Shown: piece by piece, positions 17,206 to 26,169 of the stretch
Numbering within the stretch: the first letter of the stretch is position 1
Layout: each line of letters starts with the position of its first letter
From: Kibdelosporangium philippinense
GTDB lineage: Bacteria; Actinomycetota; Actinomycetes; Mycobacteriales; Pseudonocardiaceae
Direction: 5' to 3'
DNA: 64,000 nt
Assembly (NCBI RefSeq): GCF_021390435.2
Contig: NZ_JAJVCN010000004.1
Coordinates: 2,088,501 to 2,152,500, forward strand
Made by a program: the position numbers and the translations under genes
Notes under the pieces: model-generated
Told to the model about the DNA's origin: nothing
What the model saw: the letters and a program-made list of their open reading frames with translations, nothing else
Database searches by the model: none

Positions 17206-18439
17206 ACCCAAGCAAACGCATGGCGCGCAGCGAGATCTCGATCCGGAAGCGGTCATCCGGGTCGGTCAACCGGTCCCCGAACAGCGCTTCCAGTTGGTGC
17301 AATCGATAGCGCACGGTCTGCGGGTGCACGTTGAGCCTGCCCGCGATCTCCGGCGCACTGCCGCTCGTCTCCAGCCAGGCAAGCAGAGTCTCGCTGAGCC
17401 GGGCCCGTTGCTTGGCCGTCAGGCCCGCCAACGGTTTCAACGTCCGCTCGGCCAGTTCGCGCGCCAGGAACTCGTCGGTGAGCAGCCACAATGTCGACAG
17501 GTGATCGTGGCTGAAGATCACCGGCTCGTCCGGGATCAGCTCGCGGTGCACGTACGACAACGCCCGCCGGGCCAGCCGCAACGACGTCCTGGCATCGGAG
17601 AGTGGCACGCGCGGGCCGACGACCGCGCGCCAGCCGGGCAACGGTTCCCGCAGGGTGTGATCGGCCGCCATCAGCAGACATGGCTCGGTGGCGTCGAAAT
17701 CCTCGAGAACGCCGTCATCGAACGACGGGATGTCGGGATCGCTTTCGCGGCGTTCCAACGCGACGGCGACGACGTGCTCGGGAACGGTCCAGCCCGCGGT
17801 GGCGGCGAGTTCCGTGAGATTTGCGGTGGCGACAGGGGTTTCCGACAGCAGGAGTTCCAGCAGGCGTCTGCGTCTGCGTTCCAACGCGCCCGCGACCTTG
17901 GCTTGCGCGGCCGCGAAGCCTTCGAGCGACAGGACGGAAATCTCGTCGACGTAGTCGAACACTGCCTCGGCGAGTTGGCAGATCGTCACCGTCGGCAGGT
18001 TGACCGACTGCCCGAACTCGGCGATCCGGCGCCACGCCACCCGCGCGCCGATCCGGTACGCGCTCTGCAACGTGTCGATGTTGCGGCCCTGCGCGACTTC
18101 CAGCTTGCCGAGGTGCCGGAAGATCTTGGCACGATCCTCGCGCGGCGCCGACGGATCGGCGAGCCGGTCGATGAACTGCGCGATCGTCTCCTCGACACCG
18201 CCGGTCACGATCGGACCGAACGGCCCTTCTAGCAGCCGTGCGTACTCCGGGATGGATCGCCGGATCTCTTGCACCACAGCGACTGCGACGTCGTTCGCGC
18301 GCGGCCGGAACATACTCGCCAGCTCGCGGGGCAGTGTCGACCAGATCCGGGTGGACGCCGCCGCCGAACGTGGTGGTACTAAAGTCTCGAGGCGCGGGGG
18401 AGGAACGGTGGTCACCCGGCGAACGCTCGACTCAGTCAC
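17198..18439 (-). CDS. PucR/CdaR-type transcriptional regulator
   Basis: A 413-residue regulator with the N-terminal sensor-like region common in actinobacterial PucR proteins (PRELASMFRPRANDVAVAVVQEIRR; FDYVDEISVLSLEGFAAAQA about residues 140-165), a central GGDEF-like remnant domain, and a C-terminal PucR helix-turn-helix (RLSETLLAWLETSGSAPEIAGRLNVHPQTVRYRLHQLEALFG is the family pattern; HPQTVRYRL is the recognition helix). I choose the GTG at 18439 because AAGGAAG lies five bases upstream. An ATG at 18481 would add 14 residues but has no ribosome site. Convergent with kynureninase, so possibly unrelated to it. Target unknown. Confidence 0.86.
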   Translation of the reverse strand: MTESSVRRVTTVPPPRLETLVPPRSAAASTRIWSTLPRELASMFRPRANDVAVAVVQEIRRSIPEYARLLEGPFGPIVTGGVEETIAQFIDRLADPSAPREDRAKIFRHLGKLEVAQGRNIDTLQSAYRIGARVAWRRIAEFGQSVNLPTVTICQLAEAVFDYVDEISVLSLEGFAAAQAKVAGALERRRRRLLELLLSETPVATANLTELAATAGWTVPEHVVAVALERRESDPDIPSFDDGVLEDFDATEPCLLMAADHTLREPLPGWRAVVGPRVPLSDARTSLRLARRALSYVHRELIPDEPVIFSHDHLSTLWLLTDEFLARELAERTLKPLAGLTAKQRARLSETLLAWLETSGSAPEIAGRLNVHPQTVRYRLHQLEALFGDRLTDPDDRFRIEISLRAMRLLGST

Positions 18440-18499
18440 GGCGTCTTCCTTATGAGCGGCAACAGAAACCTGTCGAATCATCGGTGATATCGCCCAATA

Positions 18500-18529
18500 G
18501 TTATAACTCGCGCACTATATTTTGACGAA
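18500..18529 (-). promoter_or_regulatory. Candidate promoter of the PucR-type gene
   Basis: Read on the minus strand, TTCGTC (18529-18524), an 18-base spacer and TATAAC (18505-18500) resemble a sigma70-type promoter. The predicted start is about 50 bases before the chosen GTG. The local A/T richness is unusual for this window. Confidence 0.45.
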
Positions 18530-18769
18530 ACCTTTGCTGTCAACGGCTCACCGGCCGTATCCACAGGTCGTGAAGGCTATTCGGGTTACCCTCGCGGGAT
18601 TGTCACCCGCGTGACAAGTTCTGCTTCGGTGACTGTCTTCCGGTCGGCAAGTGTGGTCCGAACGGGTGCTATTGGTCTACTCCACAGTCGATCGCGCGCA
18701 GTGGCGTGACAACCAGGTTCGGCGCTTTTCGCAACGCGATGACAATTTTCCGGCGCGGTCTCGTGTTAT

Positions 18770-18821
18770 TTGACAAGCACTTGTTACCCCGGAGTGCTTG
18801 GAAGTAATCTACTCGGCGGTA
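18770..18821 (+). promoter_or_regulatory. Regulatory region upstream of the secreted leader gene and mce operon
   Basis: The gap 18440-18879 holds no gene. TTGACA (18770-18775) is a -35-like box. It runs into a perfect inverted repeat AAGCACT-N11-AGTGCTT (18775-18799). Just downstream, CTACTCGGCGGTAGG (18809-18823) is an imperfect palindrome that resembles the perfect palindrome at 31602-31613 near the paralogous gene at the other end of the operon. A ribosome site GGAGGTAGG precedes the ATG at 18880. I see nothing else between 18530 and 18769 beyond short G+C-rich dyads. Confidence 0.4.
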
Positions 18822-18879
18822 GGTATGCCGTGTGAATCCAATCTCCGCCCTGTGGGTGAGAGCCCGAGGAGGTAGGTAA

Positions 18880-20043
18880 ATGAAGTCACGGTTTTCCGGG
18901 AGACGCAGTGCCGCCATAGTCGCCGTCGCCGCACTGGCCGCCGGAGGGTTCGTGGCCAGCGCGCAAGCGGCTGTGTCGATGGGCGAGGTGACCAAGAACC
19001 TCACCTACAGATGTGCCTTCCCGCTGGTCGGCCAGCAGGACGTCAATGCGACCGTGAATATCACGATCCCGGACACCGGTACGACCGGCACCCGCATAGT
19101 CAATGGTGATCTGAAGATCACGGCGACCTTGAGCGCCAATATCGTGAACGCGTTGCGTGCGTTCCAGACGGCCACTACCGAAGGGACGGCCGTCGCGGAT
19201 GTGGACGCGGCGTACGACAGCAAAAACATGACGCTTGGAATTCCCGGACTGAAAATCGCAAAACAAACCGTGCCGCCGTCCGGCACGATGCCAGTCGATA
19301 TTTCTGGACCGGTTCCGAGCCTGATCGTATACAAAACCGGCAGTGTCAGCCTGGCCGCTGGCGCCGTTTTCACGGCCAAAGTCGACACCCGTAAAGCCGA
19401 CGGGACACCCACCGCACTGGGTGTTCTGAACGTCCCTTGCACCGTCAAGGCGACCACGCCGCCGCAGGACAGGTCGCTGGCTTCCATCGCGGTCAGCGGC
19501 GACGAGATCACCCCGCCCGCCCCCGGCACGCCACCGTCGCAGCCCATTGACAAGTCCCTGACGTACAGCTGCGTGTTCCCCGAGACCGGGGCGGTGAACG
19601 TGGCAGGCCGGATCACCGGCACGATCCCGGCGACCGGCACGGTCAACAACCGCGTCCAGCCGAGCCTGTCGGTCACCGCCACACTGCCCATTTCGGTCGT
19701 TGACGTGCTGCGAAACAACAGCGCGGCAACGGTTTCCGGCAAGGGCGTGGCCGATGCGGACAACGCCTACAACGGAACGTCCATCACTGTGGGGATTCCG
19801 GGACCGGTTCCGTCGGTGAACGTGCCCGCGTCCGGTGAGCTGACCGCGACCCTGTCGCCCGCCGTGCCGAGCGTGGCCGTCGGCGCGGCCGGAGTGCTCA
19901 CGATCAGTGCAGGTCAGCAGCTCAACGGCACCTTCACACCGCTGAAGGCGGACGGCACCCCGACCGCCCTTGGCACCTTCGATGTTCCGTGCACGTTGGC
20001 CGCGGGCCAGGACCCGACGCTCGGCGCCATCACATTCAGCTGA
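18880..20043 (+). CDS. Secreted protein with two tandem Cys-containing beta-domains (DUF6801-like)
   Basis: A 387-residue exported protein: Sec signal peptide (about 1-31, cleavage after AQA), then two copies of a domain of about 170 residues. Each begins with an aromatic-x-Cys pattern (LTYRCAFPLVGQ; LTYSCVFPETGA) and ends with KADGTPTALG followed by VPC (near 180 and 372). The two Cys probably form one disulfide per repeat. The pattern resembles DUF6801 of actinobacterial exported proteins; I recall that family only from memory. It stands first in the block ahead of the mce operon, suggesting a cell-envelope or lipid-capture accessory role (inference). The GGAGG just upstream supports the start. 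Confidence 0.82.
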   Translation: MKSRFSGRRSAAIVAVAALAAGGFVASAQAAVSMGEVTKNLTYRCAFPLVGQQDVNATVNITIPDTGTTGTRIVNGDLKITATLSANIVNALRAFQTATTEGTAVADVDAAYDSKNMTLGIPGLKIAKQTVPPSGTMPVDISGPVPSLIVYKTGSVSLAAGAVFTAKVDTRKADGTPTALGVLNVPCTVKATTPPQDRSLASIAVSGDEITPPAPGTPPSQPIDKSLTYSCVFPETGAVNVAGRITGTIPATGTVNNRVQPSLSVTATLPISVVDVLRNNSAATVSGKGVADADNAYNGTSITVGIPGPVPSVNVPASGELTATLSPAVPSVAVGAAGVLTISAGQQLNGTFTPLKADGTPTALGTFDVPCTLAAGQDPTLGAITFS

Positions 20044-20049
20044 TCAGCC

Positions 20050-20095
20050 CTCGTGAGTGGTTAGCCGTGTTCTAACACTGCTAACCACTCACGAG
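20050..20095. repeat. Dispersed 46-base palindrome, copy 1
   Basis: Arms CTCGTGAGTGGTTAGC and GCTAACCACTCACGAG enclose a centre with GTGTTCTAACAC, giving a hairpin of 21 pairs with one mismatch. It begins six bases after the stop of the preceding gene. Centre orientation GTTCTAAC, as in copy 5. There is no U-run after the stem. Confidence 0.95.
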
Positions 20096-20110
20096 TCCCA
20101 AGGAGCGCAG

Positions 20111-21394
20111 ATGCGAGCTGGACTGGCCGTTTTACTGGCAGTGGCTTTTGTTGTGCCTGCCGCTGCTGGATCCGCGCAGCCCACCGCGGAGTCGCATGTG
20201 GTCAAGCCGGTTCGTGGCACGTGCGACATCGAGCCGGTCGGCAAGCAGGCGATCACCGCCGAGCTGGCGATGACCTTGCCCGCTTCCGTCCCCGTCGGGA
20301 CACCGGTGCGGGCAAGGGACATCAAGCTCAAGGTCGTTTTCCCGGCTGAAACCGTGCAGGCGTTGAAGGACAAGCAGATCGCCACGGTTGAAGGCATCCT
20401 TGGCATCCAGCTCAAGGGCAACGACAAGCAGTTCCCCAGCCGAGGGCCACTGGCGAAGACCGCGCTGCCGGAGACCGGCCCGCTGACCGTCGAAGTGCCG
20501 CTGAAGTCCACTGTGGAGGTTTCGACGCCACAGCCGGGCAAGGTCGTCTTCACGGTCGGTCCACTTGAGATGCTGCTGGCCCAGGTAAAGGCGTTGGAGG
20601 AGCCGACAGGGGAAGCGACTCCAGTCGCATGCGTACCGGACTCGGAGCAGGACACGGCTCTTGGCACCGTCCGGGTGCTGAACCCCGTGACGTCATCCTC
20701 GTCGGCAGCGCCACCAACATCCCGTGCCGTTGTGCCGCCGAAGGAGCGGAAGAAACAGCAGACAGCTGCGGAGCCGTGCCAGATCATCCCGCCGGACGCG
20801 TACAACTTCTGGTCGTATTACGACCTTTCCGGTCATGCGGAGGTGCGGAAACTCAAGTCCGGTATCGACTTCGGGCCTGGGTATCTCAGTGCGCAGCTGT
20901 TCTTCTGGTTCGAGAACGAGATCGCCTGTGGCGCGGTCTTCGGGGATCTACTGTGGCCACCGTCCAGTGGCTCGTTCGTGGCTTTCGGCTTCATGCCGAC
21001 GACGGCTGTGGTCACGGTAGTCCCGGTTGGACGTGCCGAAGGCCGGTTGCAGGACGGCGTTTTCACCGGAACCGCCAAGGTCCACTTGGTACTCGGCAAC
21101 GTCAAGGTCAATGGCACACCGCTGCCGGTCGGCAGCAAGTGCCAGACGGCAGAGCCGGTCGTGATGCCGCTGAAGTCCGTGCCGGGGGAGTGGGACGTGT
21201 TCGCCGGCGGCACGATCGAGACCGACGTGACCATCCCGCCCTACCTCGGCTGTTTCGGCACGGAGAACCTCGACCCGCTGTTCACCGGCCTGATCTCCGG
21301 CCCAGGCAACCACGTCAAGCTCAAGTTCGGCGAGATCCACTTCTGCGAACCGCCGGACAAGGGCTGCGTGCCGCCGTTGCCGGGGAGGCGGTGA
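20111..21394 (+). CDS. Secreted Mce-operon leader protein, two-part
   Basis: A 427-residue exported protein (signal peptide 1-22, MRAGLAVLLAVAFVVPAAAG). The N-terminal half (about 25-190) repeats the beta-domain theme of the preceding gene (GTCDIEPVG to VACVPD). A Ser/Pro/basic linker follows (about 198-232). The C-terminal half (about 233-427) has YYDLSGHAEVRKLKSGIDFGPGYL, FMPTTAVVTVVPVG and LFTGLISGPGNHVKLKF. That half is visibly related to the whole protein encoded at 30962-31549. Several Cys could form disulfides. The ATG at 20111 follows AAGGAG; the frame is open to 20057 across copy 1 of the palindrome. It ends four bases before yrbEA and is probably co-transcribed. Role unknown; likely a periplasmic or surface partner of the Mce system. 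Confidence 0.8.
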   Translation: MRAGLAVLLAVAFVVPAAAGSAQPTAESHVVKPVRGTCDIEPVGKQAITAELAMTLPASVPVGTPVRARDIKLKVVFPAETVQALKDKQIATVEGILGIQLKGNDKQFPSRGPLAKTALPETGPLTVEVPLKSTVEVSTPQPGKVVFTVGPLEMLLAQVKALEEPTGEATPVACVPDSEQDTALGTVRVLNPVTSSSSAAPPTSRAVVPPKERKKQQTAAEPCQIIPPDAYNFWSYYDLSGHAEVRKLKSGIDFGPGYLSAQLFFWFENEIACGAVFGDLLWPPSSGSFVAFGFMPTTAVVTVVPVGRAEGRLQDGVFTGTAKVHLVLGNVKVNGTPLPVGSKCQTAEPVVMPLKSVPGEWDVFAGGTIETDVTIPPYLGCFGTENLDPLFTGLISGPGNHVKLKFGEIHFCEPPDKGCVPPLPGRR

Positions 21395-21397
21395 GCC

Positions 21398-22186
21398 GTG
21401 ACGACGCCACAGTTCGCGGTGAAAGGCCTGGCTGGACTGCGTGAAATCGGCAAACTCTGTTCGCTCGGCCTTGACGTGTTCCGGTTGACCTTCCGGCGGC
21501 CGTTCCAGGTGCGCGAGTTCGTGCAGCAATGCTGGTTCATCGTCTCGGTGACGATCCTGCCAGCGGCACTGGTCGCGATCCCGTTCGGTGGCGTGATCGC
21601 CTTGCAGCTCGGATCCCTGACCAGGCAAATCGGAGCGCAGTCGGTCACCGGCTCGGCGAGTGTGCTCGCGGTGATCCAGCAGGCCAGCCCGATCATCACG
21701 GCGTTGCTGATCGCGGGCGCTGGCGGCTCGGCGATGTGCGCGGACCTCGGCTCACGCAAGATCCGCGAGGAAATCGACGCGATGGAAGCACTGGCCGTCT
21801 CGCCGATCCACCGGCTGGTCGTGCCACGGGTGTACGCGGCAATCGTGATCTGCGTGCTGCTGAACGGGATGGTCAGCGTGGTCGGCGTGCTCGGCGGCTA
21901 CTTCTTCAACGTCATCCTGCAGGGAGGCACTCCTGGCGCCTATCTGGCCACGTTCTCGGCGCTGGCGCAGCTACCGGACCTGTGGATCAGCGAGATCAAG
22001 GCCGTGCTGTTCGGCTTCGTGGCCGGGGTGGTCGCGGCCTATCGCGGGCTGAATCCCAAGGGCGGCCCGAAAGGCGTCGGTGACGCGGTCAACCAAGCCG
22101 TCGTGATCACGTTCCTGCTGCTGTTCTTCCTGAACTTCGTGCTGACCACCATTTACCTGCAGGTCGTGCCGCGGAAGGGGCTGTAG
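21398..22186 (+). CDS. yrbEA: MlaE/YrbE-family permease A of the Mce transporter
   Basis: A 262-residue integral membrane protein of the MlaE family, the permease of Mce lipid importers. It has five to six hydrophobic segments and the conserved cytoplasmic loop ADLGSRKIREEIDAMEALAVSP (about residues 110-132), which contacts the MceG/Mkl ATPase. GTG start at 21398, four bases after the preceding stop. The ATPase itself is not in the window, as is usual because one MceG serves several operons. Confidence 0.95.
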   Translation: MTTPQFAVKGLAGLREIGKLCSLGLDVFRLTFRRPFQVREFVQQCWFIVSVTILPAALVAIPFGGVIALQLGSLTRQIGAQSVTGSASVLAVIQQASPIITALLIAGAGGSAMCADLGSRKIREEIDAMEALAVSPIHRLVVPRVYAAIVICVLLNGMVSVVGVLGGYFFNVILQGGTPGAYLATFSALAQLPDLWISEIKAVLFGFVAGVVAAYRGLNPKGGPKGVGDAVNQAVVITFLLLFFLNFVLTTIYLQVVPRKGL

Positions 22187-22188
22187 CG

Positions 22189-23001
22189 ATGGTGCTGGAG
22201 CGGCAACTCGACCAAGCCGGGAAGCTCGGCGACCGGCTTTCGTTCTATGTCAAGGCATTGCTGTGGATCCCGCGCGCGTCCCGTCGATACATCAGGGAGA
22301 TCGTCCGGCTGCTGTCGGAGGTCAGCTTCGGTACCGGTGCGCTCGCGGTGATCGGCGGAACCATCGGCGTGATGGTCGGAATGTCCGTCTTCACCGGCAC
22401 AGTCGTCGGCCTGCAGGGGTTTTCGGCGTTGAACCAGGTTGGTACATCGGCCTTCGCCGGGTTCCTGTCGGCTTACTTCAACACGCGGGAAATCGCGCCG
22501 CTCGTCGCCGGGCTCGCATTGTCGGCGACCGTGGGCGCCGGGTTCACCGCTCAGCTCGGCGCGATGCGGATTTCCGAGGAGATCGACGCGCTGGAGACGA
22601 TGGGTGTCCCCAGTTTGCCGTACCTGGTCACGTGCCGGGTGATCGCCGGGTTCATCGCGATCATTCCGCTGTACGTGATCGGGCTGTTGACGTCCTATTT
22701 GGCCGCTCGAACGATCACGGTTGAGTTCTACGAGCAGTCGGCCGGTACCTACGACCACTACTTCACGCTGTTCCTGCCGCCGGAGGACGTCATCTGGTCG
22801 TTCGTCAAGGTGATCATCTTCAGCGTCGCGGTCATCCTGGCGCACTGTTACTACGGCTACCGCGCCACCGGCGGTCCCGCTGGTGTGGGCATGGCCGTCG
22901 GTCGCGCGGTGCGCTGGTCGATCGTGGCCATCAGCATCCTCGACTTCTTCCTGAGTCTGGCGATCTGGGGCACGGAGACGACAGTGAGGATCGCCGGATG
23001 A
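22189..23001 (+). CDS. yrbEB: MlaE/YrbE-family permease B of the Mce transporter
   Basis: The second MlaE-type permease, 270 residues. The coupling loop reads AQLGAMRISEEIDALETMGVPS (about residues 118-140), followed by YLVTCRVIAGFIAIIPLYVIG, a typical hydrophobic helix. It forms a heterodimer with YrbEA in the inner membrane. It starts two bases after yrbEA and overlaps mceA by four bases. Confidence 0.95.
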   Translation: MVLERQLDQAGKLGDRLSFYVKALLWIPRASRRYIREIVRLLSEVSFGTGALAVIGGTIGVMVGMSVFTGTVVGLQGFSALNQVGTSAFAGFLSAYFNTREIAPLVAGLALSATVGAGFTAQLGAMRISEEIDALETMGVPSLPYLVTCRVIAGFIAIIPLYVIGLLTSYLAARTITVEFYEQSAGTYDHYFTLFLPPEDVIWSFVKVIIFSVAVILAHCYYGYRATGGPAGVGMAVGRAVRWSIVAISILDFFLSLAIWGTETTVRIAG

Positions 23002-24176
23002 CCGAGGAGCGCTACCAGAAAACCAGCATGCGCTTGCTGGGGCTGGTGTATGTCGTGATCGTCGCCGCGTTCCTGGCATTGACTGTCGCGATCTATGCGG
23101 ATGCTTTCTCGGACGACCCCACAGTGACCTTGCGGACGGCTCATGTGGGCAACCAGATGCAGGCCGATGCCGACGTGAAGTTGCGTGGGATCAACGTCGG
23201 CAGGGTCGTTTCGGTGGAGACCCGTGGCGATGGCGCTGTTCTTTCGTTGGCGATGGATCCGTCCACACTCGACCGGATCCCAGCCAACGTGTCTGTCCGG
23301 CTGCTGCCGAAGACCTTGTTTGGTGAGAGGTATGTGAGTTTGACGCTGCCTGAGCGCCCTCATGGCAAGCTGGCCTCGGGCGACGTTGTCGCTCATGACA
23401 GCTCGGCGGCTGGCGTGGAGATGGAACGTGTGCTCAACAATCTGTTGCCGCTACTGCAATCCGTGCGGCCGGACAAGCTCGCGGAGATGCTGGACGCTTT
23501 GTCGCAGGCTTTGGACGGCCGTGGCGAGAAACTGGGCGACACGCTGGTCCAGGTTGGACAGTACGTCGGTGAGCTGAACCCGAAGCTGCCACAGATCAAA
23601 GAGGATATCAGCCGGTTCGCTTCGGTCGCGGACACCTACAACGCCGCCGCAAGCGATTTCCTGTCCGCGCTGTCCGATTTCACTGTGACCAGTAAGACCA
23701 TTGTGGACCAACGAAACTCGCTGTTGAGTCTTTACAGCACATTGGGTGCGGCGAGTACCGACCTGACCGCCTTCTTGTCCGCGAACCAGAACACGATCAT
23801 CTCTCTGGCTGATATGAGCCGGGGGACCTTGGAGCTGTTGGCCAAGTACGCGCCTTCCTACGCGTGCATGCTGACAGCCGTCGCTGACTTCAAACCCAGG
23901 GTGGACAAGGCGTTCGCTAACGGTGGTCTGAAAGTCAAGTTGAAGGTTGTGCAGGATCGGGGCAAGTACGCCCCTGGCCGTGACGAGCCGGTATACAACG
24001 CCAAGCCAGGACCGCGTTGTTTCGGGCCCGAGGCGCCGAAGTTCCGGCCGGTGGGTATTGAGCCCAATTCGCCCGCTGAACAGGAAATGCTGGGCGCTCT
24101 GACCGGTGACATGCCTGCTTGGGGCAGCTTGCTGGTCGGTCCGCTGTACCGCGGTGCGGAGGTGACTGCCGAATGA
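22998..24176 (+). CDS. mceA: Mce family protein A
   Basis: First MCE-domain protein of the operon, 392 residues. One N-terminal transmembrane anchor (about 12-33) is followed by the MlaD/MCE domain (about 40-120; VKLRGINVGRVVSVE, then LLPKTLFGERYVSL), a long helical region (about 130-275) rich in heptad-like Leu/Ala, and a C-terminal tail with two Cys (YACMLTA, GPRCFG). Mce proteins assemble as a hexamer that bridges the envelope and shuttles lipids or sterols to the permease. ATGA couplings on both sides. Confidence 0.95.
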   Translation: MTEERYQKTSMRLLGLVYVVIVAAFLALTVAIYADAFSDDPTVTLRTAHVGNQMQADADVKLRGINVGRVVSVETRGDGAVLSLAMDPSTLDRIPANVSVRLLPKTLFGERYVSLTLPERPHGKLASGDVVAHDSSAAGVEMERVLNNLLPLLQSVRPDKLAEMLDALSQALDGRGEKLGDTLVQVGQYVGELNPKLPQIKEDISRFASVADTYNAAASDFLSALSDFTVTSKTIVDQRNSLLSLYSTLGAASTDLTAFLSANQNTIISLADMSRGTLELLAKYAPSYACMLTAVADFKPRVDKAFANGGLKVKLKVVQDRGKYAPGRDEPVYNAKPGPRCFGPEAPKFRPVGIEPNSPAEQEMLGALTGDMPAWGSLLVGPLYRGAEVTAE

Positions 24177-25186
24177 GGAGCCTTCTCGCGCCGCTGGTGA
24201 AACTGGTCCTGTTCGCGATCGTCACGATCACGTCAACCGGTTTGCTGGGCCTGACCATCGCGAACGTCGACCTGCGGCCCTCTGTGGAGTATTCGGCACG
24301 GTTCGATGACGTCACTTCGCTGTCGGTCGGCGACGATGTCCGGATCGCGGGTGTCCGGGTTGGACAGGTGGAAACCATTGACCTCGTGGATAAACGCCTC
24401 GCCCGTGTCGCGTTCACCGTGGACGCTCGCCGCAAGCTTCCGGTGTCGGTTAAAGCGACCATCAAGTACCGGAACATGATCGGCCAGCGGTACATCGCAC
24501 TGGATCGCGGCGTCGGCCCGGTCAACCAGACCATTGCCCCCGGAGCCGAGATTCCCCTTGACAGGACGAAGTCCGCCCTCGATTTGACGGTGTTGTTCAA
24601 CGGGTTCAAGCCGCTTTTCCAGGCCTTGTCACCGCAGGACGTGAACACCCTCTCGCGCGAGATCATCCAGGTCCTCCAAGGCGAAGGCGGGACAGTGGAG
24701 AACTTGTTGCGGCACACCGCCTCGCTGACGTCCGCACTGGCCGAAAAGGACAAGGTGATCGGCGAGGTGATCGGCAACCTCAACCAGGTGCTTGATACGG
24801 TCAACACGCACAGCGACCAGCTCGGCGGCCTGATCACGACGTTGCAGCAGTTCGTGACCGGGTTCGCCAAGGACCGCGAACCTATCGGCGACGCGATTTC
24901 CTCTTTGGACTCACTTGCCGGTGCGACGGCAGGACTCCTCGACGATAGCCGAGCACCACTGAAAGACAGTATCGCCGCACTCGGACAGGTGTCGAAAAAC
25001 CTGACGGACAACGAAAAAGTCGTCGAAACGGCGTTGCGGAACCTCCCGATCAAGATGGAGAGTATCGGTAGGACAGTCAGCTACGGGTCGTGGCTGAACA
25101 CGTTCCTGTGCTCGGCGGAGGCGGGAACTCCACTACCCATGCCGTTCACGGGTATCCCGGTGACGCAGCCGAGGTGCAAGTCATGA
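24173..25186 (+). CDS. mceB: Mce family protein B
   Basis: A 337-residue MCE protein with an N-terminal membrane anchor (about 5-28), the MCE domain (about 35-115; DVRIAGVRVGQVETIDL, KYRNMIGQRYIALD) and a helical barrel-forming region to about 310. It ends with a Cys-containing tail (FLCSAEAG; PRCKS). The ATG at 24173 overlaps the mceA stop; the longer open frame from 24119 is internal to mceA. It is one of six subunits of the envelope tunnel. Confidence 0.94.
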   Translation: MRSLLAPLVKLVLFAIVTITSTGLLGLTIANVDLRPSVEYSARFDDVTSLSVGDDVRIAGVRVGQVETIDLVDKRLARVAFTVDARRKLPVSVKATIKYRNMIGQRYIALDRGVGPVNQTIAPGAEIPLDRTKSALDLTVLFNGFKPLFQALSPQDVNTLSREIIQVLQGEGGTVENLLRHTASLTSALAEKDKVIGEVIGNLNQVLDTVNTHSDQLGGLITTLQQFVTGFAKDREPIGDAISSLDSLAGATAGLLDDSRAPLKDSIAALGQVSKNLTDNEKVVETALRNLPIKMESIGRTVSYGSWLNTFLCSAEAGTPLPMPFTGIPVTQPRCKS

Positions 25187-26169
25187 GGTCCTTTCAGGAG
25201 CGAAACCAAGTGATGGCCGGCTCGATCAGCCTGGCCGTGCTGACGCTGATCGGCCTGGTGGCGTTCTATTCGGACGATCTGCCGATCATCGGCGGGGGCA
25301 GGACGTACACGGCCCAGTTCAGCGAGGCCGCCGGGCTGATCTCCGGGACGGAAGTGCGGGCCGCGGGCGTCAAAATCGGGACGGTCAAAAAGGTTGACCT
25401 GGACGGAGATCACGTGCGGGTCCGGTTCCGGGTGAAGGACGCGTGGATCGGCAACGAGACCACGATAGCGATCCGAATCAAGACCTTGCTTGGTTCGAAA
25501 TACCTGGCCGTTGACCCGCAAGGCGGCGCCGAGCAGGATCCGGAAACGCCGATCCCGATGAGCCGAACGACCGCGCCATACGACATCAACCAGGTCTTCG
25601 ACCAGCTGGCGAACACCGTCACCGAGATCGACACGAACAAACTGGCTGGCGCCTTGGGAGTACTCGCCGACACCTTCGCCGATTCGCCGCAGGAGATCCG
25701 GTCAGCATTGCAGGGGCTTTCGGCGTTGTCGAAGACGATCTCCACGCGTGACCAGGAACTGGCCAAGCTGTTCGCGAACACCCAAGAGATCAGTCGGACG
25801 TTCGCGGACCGCAATGCAGACGTCGAGAAGTTGTTGCGTGATGGGGAATTGCTGCTTGCCGAGATCCACAAGCGACGGGACTCGATCAGTTCTCTGCTCG
25901 CTGGTACCCGTTCTCTGGCAACGCAACTGTCCGGTTTGGTCGCCGACAACACGGCTCAGCTTCGACCAGCGCTCGAACAACTGGATCGGGTGAACGCTGT
26001 GCTGCAACGTAACCGGGACAACCTGAACCGCAGCCTCCAACTCGCCGGACCGTACTACCGCTTGCTTGGTAACGCGGGTGGCAATGGCCGGTGGCTGGAC
26101 ATGTACGTATGCGGCCTGATCACCCCGCCGGATCCGGCTGAATGCATGCCGCCGAGGAGGCCTCGATGA
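25183..26169 (+). CDS. mceC: Mce family protein C
   Basis: A 328-residue MCE protein. The N-terminal membrane segment (about 12-33) is followed by the MCE domain (FSEAAGLISGTEVRAAGVKIG; IRIKTLLGSKYLAVDP). A helical segment with ISRTFADRNADVEKLL then precedes the typical ending WLDMYVCGLITPP with one Cys. The ATG at 25183 overlaps the mceB stop. Family length and arrangement are normal. Confidence 0.94.
   Translation: MRSFQERNQVMAGSISLAVLTLIGLVAFYSDDLPIIGGGRTYTAQFSEAAGLISGTEVRAAGVKIGTVKKVDLDGDHVRVRFRVKDAWIGNETTIAIRIKTLLGSKYLAVDPQGGAEQDPETPIPMSRTTAPYDINQVFDQLANTVTEIDTNKLAGALGVLADTFADSPQEIRSALQGLSALSKTISTRDQELAKLFANTQEISRTFADRNADVEKLLRDGELLLAEIHKRRDSISSLLAGTRSLATQLSGLVADNTAQLRPALEQLDRVNAVLQRNRDNLNRSLQLAGPYYRLLGNAGGNGRWLDMYVCGLITPPDPAECMPPRRPR

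Noticed and set aside
18440..18879. Small RNA or riboswitch in the 440-base gap
   Set aside because: Only short dyads and promoter-like elements are visible; no conserved riboswitch core such as a cobalamin or TPP box was recognised.
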